Under the pieces are notes generated by a model. That model did no database searches. It worked only from the letters and a program-made list of their open reading frames with translations, and had not been told where the DNA came from. This document shows positions 63,170 through 64,000 of a stretch of DNA of 64,000 nucleotides, in pieces. This DNA is from Lyophyllum atratum. Taxonomy: Eukaryota; Basidiomycota; Agaricomycetes; Agaricales; Lyophyllaceae. The position numbers and the translations under genes are program-made. Location of the stretch: NCBI GenBank assembly GCA_014905825.1, contig JACGCN010000003.1:1550001-1614000 (forward strand), written 5' to 3'. Within the stretch, counting starts at the first letter, position 1; each line of letters begins with the position of its first letter.

Positions 63170-64000
63170 ATGTTGGCCTTGCGACGAGGACCAAGACTAG
63201 CTGCTCATCTGCACAGCCGTATTCCCAGCTTGAGCAGGTCAATTTCAACCCACAGATACCGCCCGTCCTTTAAAACAGGTTTATACGCCACCGCTTTCGT
63301 TCTGTCAACTGGGCTCTTTGCCGTATACTATTTTGATGCACGCTCGGCGCTACATCGGTACATCCTGACCCCAGTCCTTCGGCATACGTTGGATGCGGAG
63401 ACAGGCCACAAGTTTGCAGTTAAAGTGCTCAAGAGTGGACTTGGACCGAGAGACCCGTGTTCCGACGACGGACGCCTGAAATCGGAGGTACGGGTAGTGG
63501 CGTTTGGTCAGTGCTGGAAGCTTATGTCGTGCCTAGCTTTGGGGGCAGGAGATTTCGAATCCTGTCGGGCTCGCAGCAGGGTTTGACAAGGATGCAGAAG
63601 CAATTGACGGTACGTAGTAGTTCTGCGAGTGTGTCCTTTTGAACCATTATTTCGTAGGACTGTTCAATCTCGGCTTCAGTTGGGTTGAAATAGGAAGCGT
63701 CACCCCGAAACCACAGGCAAGTGCGCATTCTAGGACGCTTTTGTGTGGAACTAACTTGCGCTCTTTAGCCAGGAATCCTCGCCCTCGTGTATTCCATCTT
63801 CCGGAAGATTTGGGCCTGATCAACCGATACGGATTCCCGTCGCAGGGACACACCTCAGTTCTCTCTAGACTTCGCGCCCGCATCCCAGTTTTCCAACAAG
63901 AACATGATACCGCCGCACTGCGCCAGGGCTCAGTTCTCGCTGTCAATCTTGGCAAAAACAAAGAGTCTCCAGCAGACTCTATCGACGATTTTCTTGCTGG
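63170..64000 (+). CDS. Mitochondrial dihydroorotate dehydrogenase, 5' part
   Basis: Exons 63170-63487, 63537-63609, 63658-63720 and 63769 to the window edge join in phase. The N-terminus is an Arg/Ser-rich mitochondrial presequence (about 1-30) followed by one hydrophobic segment (about 37-53), the inner-membrane anchor of class 2 enzymes. HKFAVKVLKSGL, NPVGLAAGFDKDAEAIDGLF, FSWVEIGSVTPKPQ, NPRPRVFHLPEDLGLINRYGF and LAVNLGKNK are DHODH signatures around the FMN and orotate sites. The enzyme oxidises dihydroorotate to orotate in pyrimidine synthesis and passes electrons to ubiquinone. The catalytic Ser region and the C-terminus lie beyond the window. The third intron is read with a GTGCGC donor at 63721. 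Confidence 0.92.

Noticed and set aside
34013..63586. A polarity and cell-wall gene cluster (MAPK, LIM-RhoGAP, Gin4-like kinase, Axl2-like protein)
   Set aside because: The genes are interleaved with unrelated housekeeping genes on both strands; chance proximity is enough.
63700..63780. Missing base in dihydroorotate dehydrogenase when a GCAAGT donor is used
   Set aside because: Using the GTGCGC donor five bases downstream keeps the frame, so no indel is needed.

Overview
The window looks like nuclear DNA of a filamentous basidiomycete, probably an agaricomycete. Genes are packed on both strands and cut by many GT-AG introns, mostly 46-65 bp, a few with GC donors. The proteins are fungal throughout: Zn2Cys6 and forkhead regulators, an Axl2-like cadherin-type membrane protein, a LIM-RhoGAP, Gin4-type and TEY MAP kinases, and an F-box protein of the kind expanded in mushrooms. 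I recognise no transposon, virus, CRISPR array or bacterial gene.

Layout. 1-1040 (-): 5' part of a Ser/Pro/Tyr-rich regulator-like protein. 4774-5929 (+): RING protein. 6424-9238 (-): Arp8 of INO80. 9742-10529 (+): F-box-like protein. 10650-13093 (-): vacuolar carboxypeptidase S. 15894-18338 (-): secreted GH47 alpha-mannosidase. 19767-20304 (+): V-ATPase subunit G. 20643-23792 (-): Zn2Cys6 transcription factor. 24316-24767 (-) and 25194-26106 (+): ribosomal proteins P2 and S15, head to head. 26376-30828 (+): symplekin. About 31165-33826 (+): TEY MAP kinase. 33987-35121 (-): Nbp35. 35421-40160 (-): Lrg1-like LIM-RhoGAP. 40872-43808 (-): forkhead factor. 44272-48703 (-): DNA ligase IV, head to head with a Gin4-like kinase at 48986-51405 (+). 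53476-53935 (+): LC8 dynein light chain. 54320-56842 (-): Axl2-like protein. 57167-61352 (-): Kap123-type importin. 62835-62961 (+): intron-containing tRNA-Leu(AAG). 63170-64000 (+): mitochondrial dihydroorotate dehydrogenase, cut by the window edge. Stretches at 1041-4773, 13094-15893 and 51406-53475 hold no gene I can support.

Most genes are housekeeping (chromatin, translation, mRNA 3' ends, nuclear import, Fe-S assembly, vacuole, pyrimidines). A loose polarity and cell-wall theme joins the TEY MAPK, the LIM-RhoGAP, the Gin4-like kinase and the Axl2-like protein, but they are spread over 25 kb on both strands, so I do not call this a cluster. I found no convincing new biological system. 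The oddest observation is that several conserved genes (LC8, symplekin, the Zn2Cys6 factor, forkhead, Gin4-like kinase, Kap123) lose their frame by one or two bases inside conserved segments, while Arp8, CPS1, GH47, Nbp35 and the LIM-RhoGAP splice together with every phase matching. Assembly indels are the simplest explanation. Very small exons (down to 5 nt) and coding first exons that hold only the start codon are the other notable features.

Exon boundaries were placed by hand from splice consensus, phase continuity and remembered family motifs; no alignment was run.
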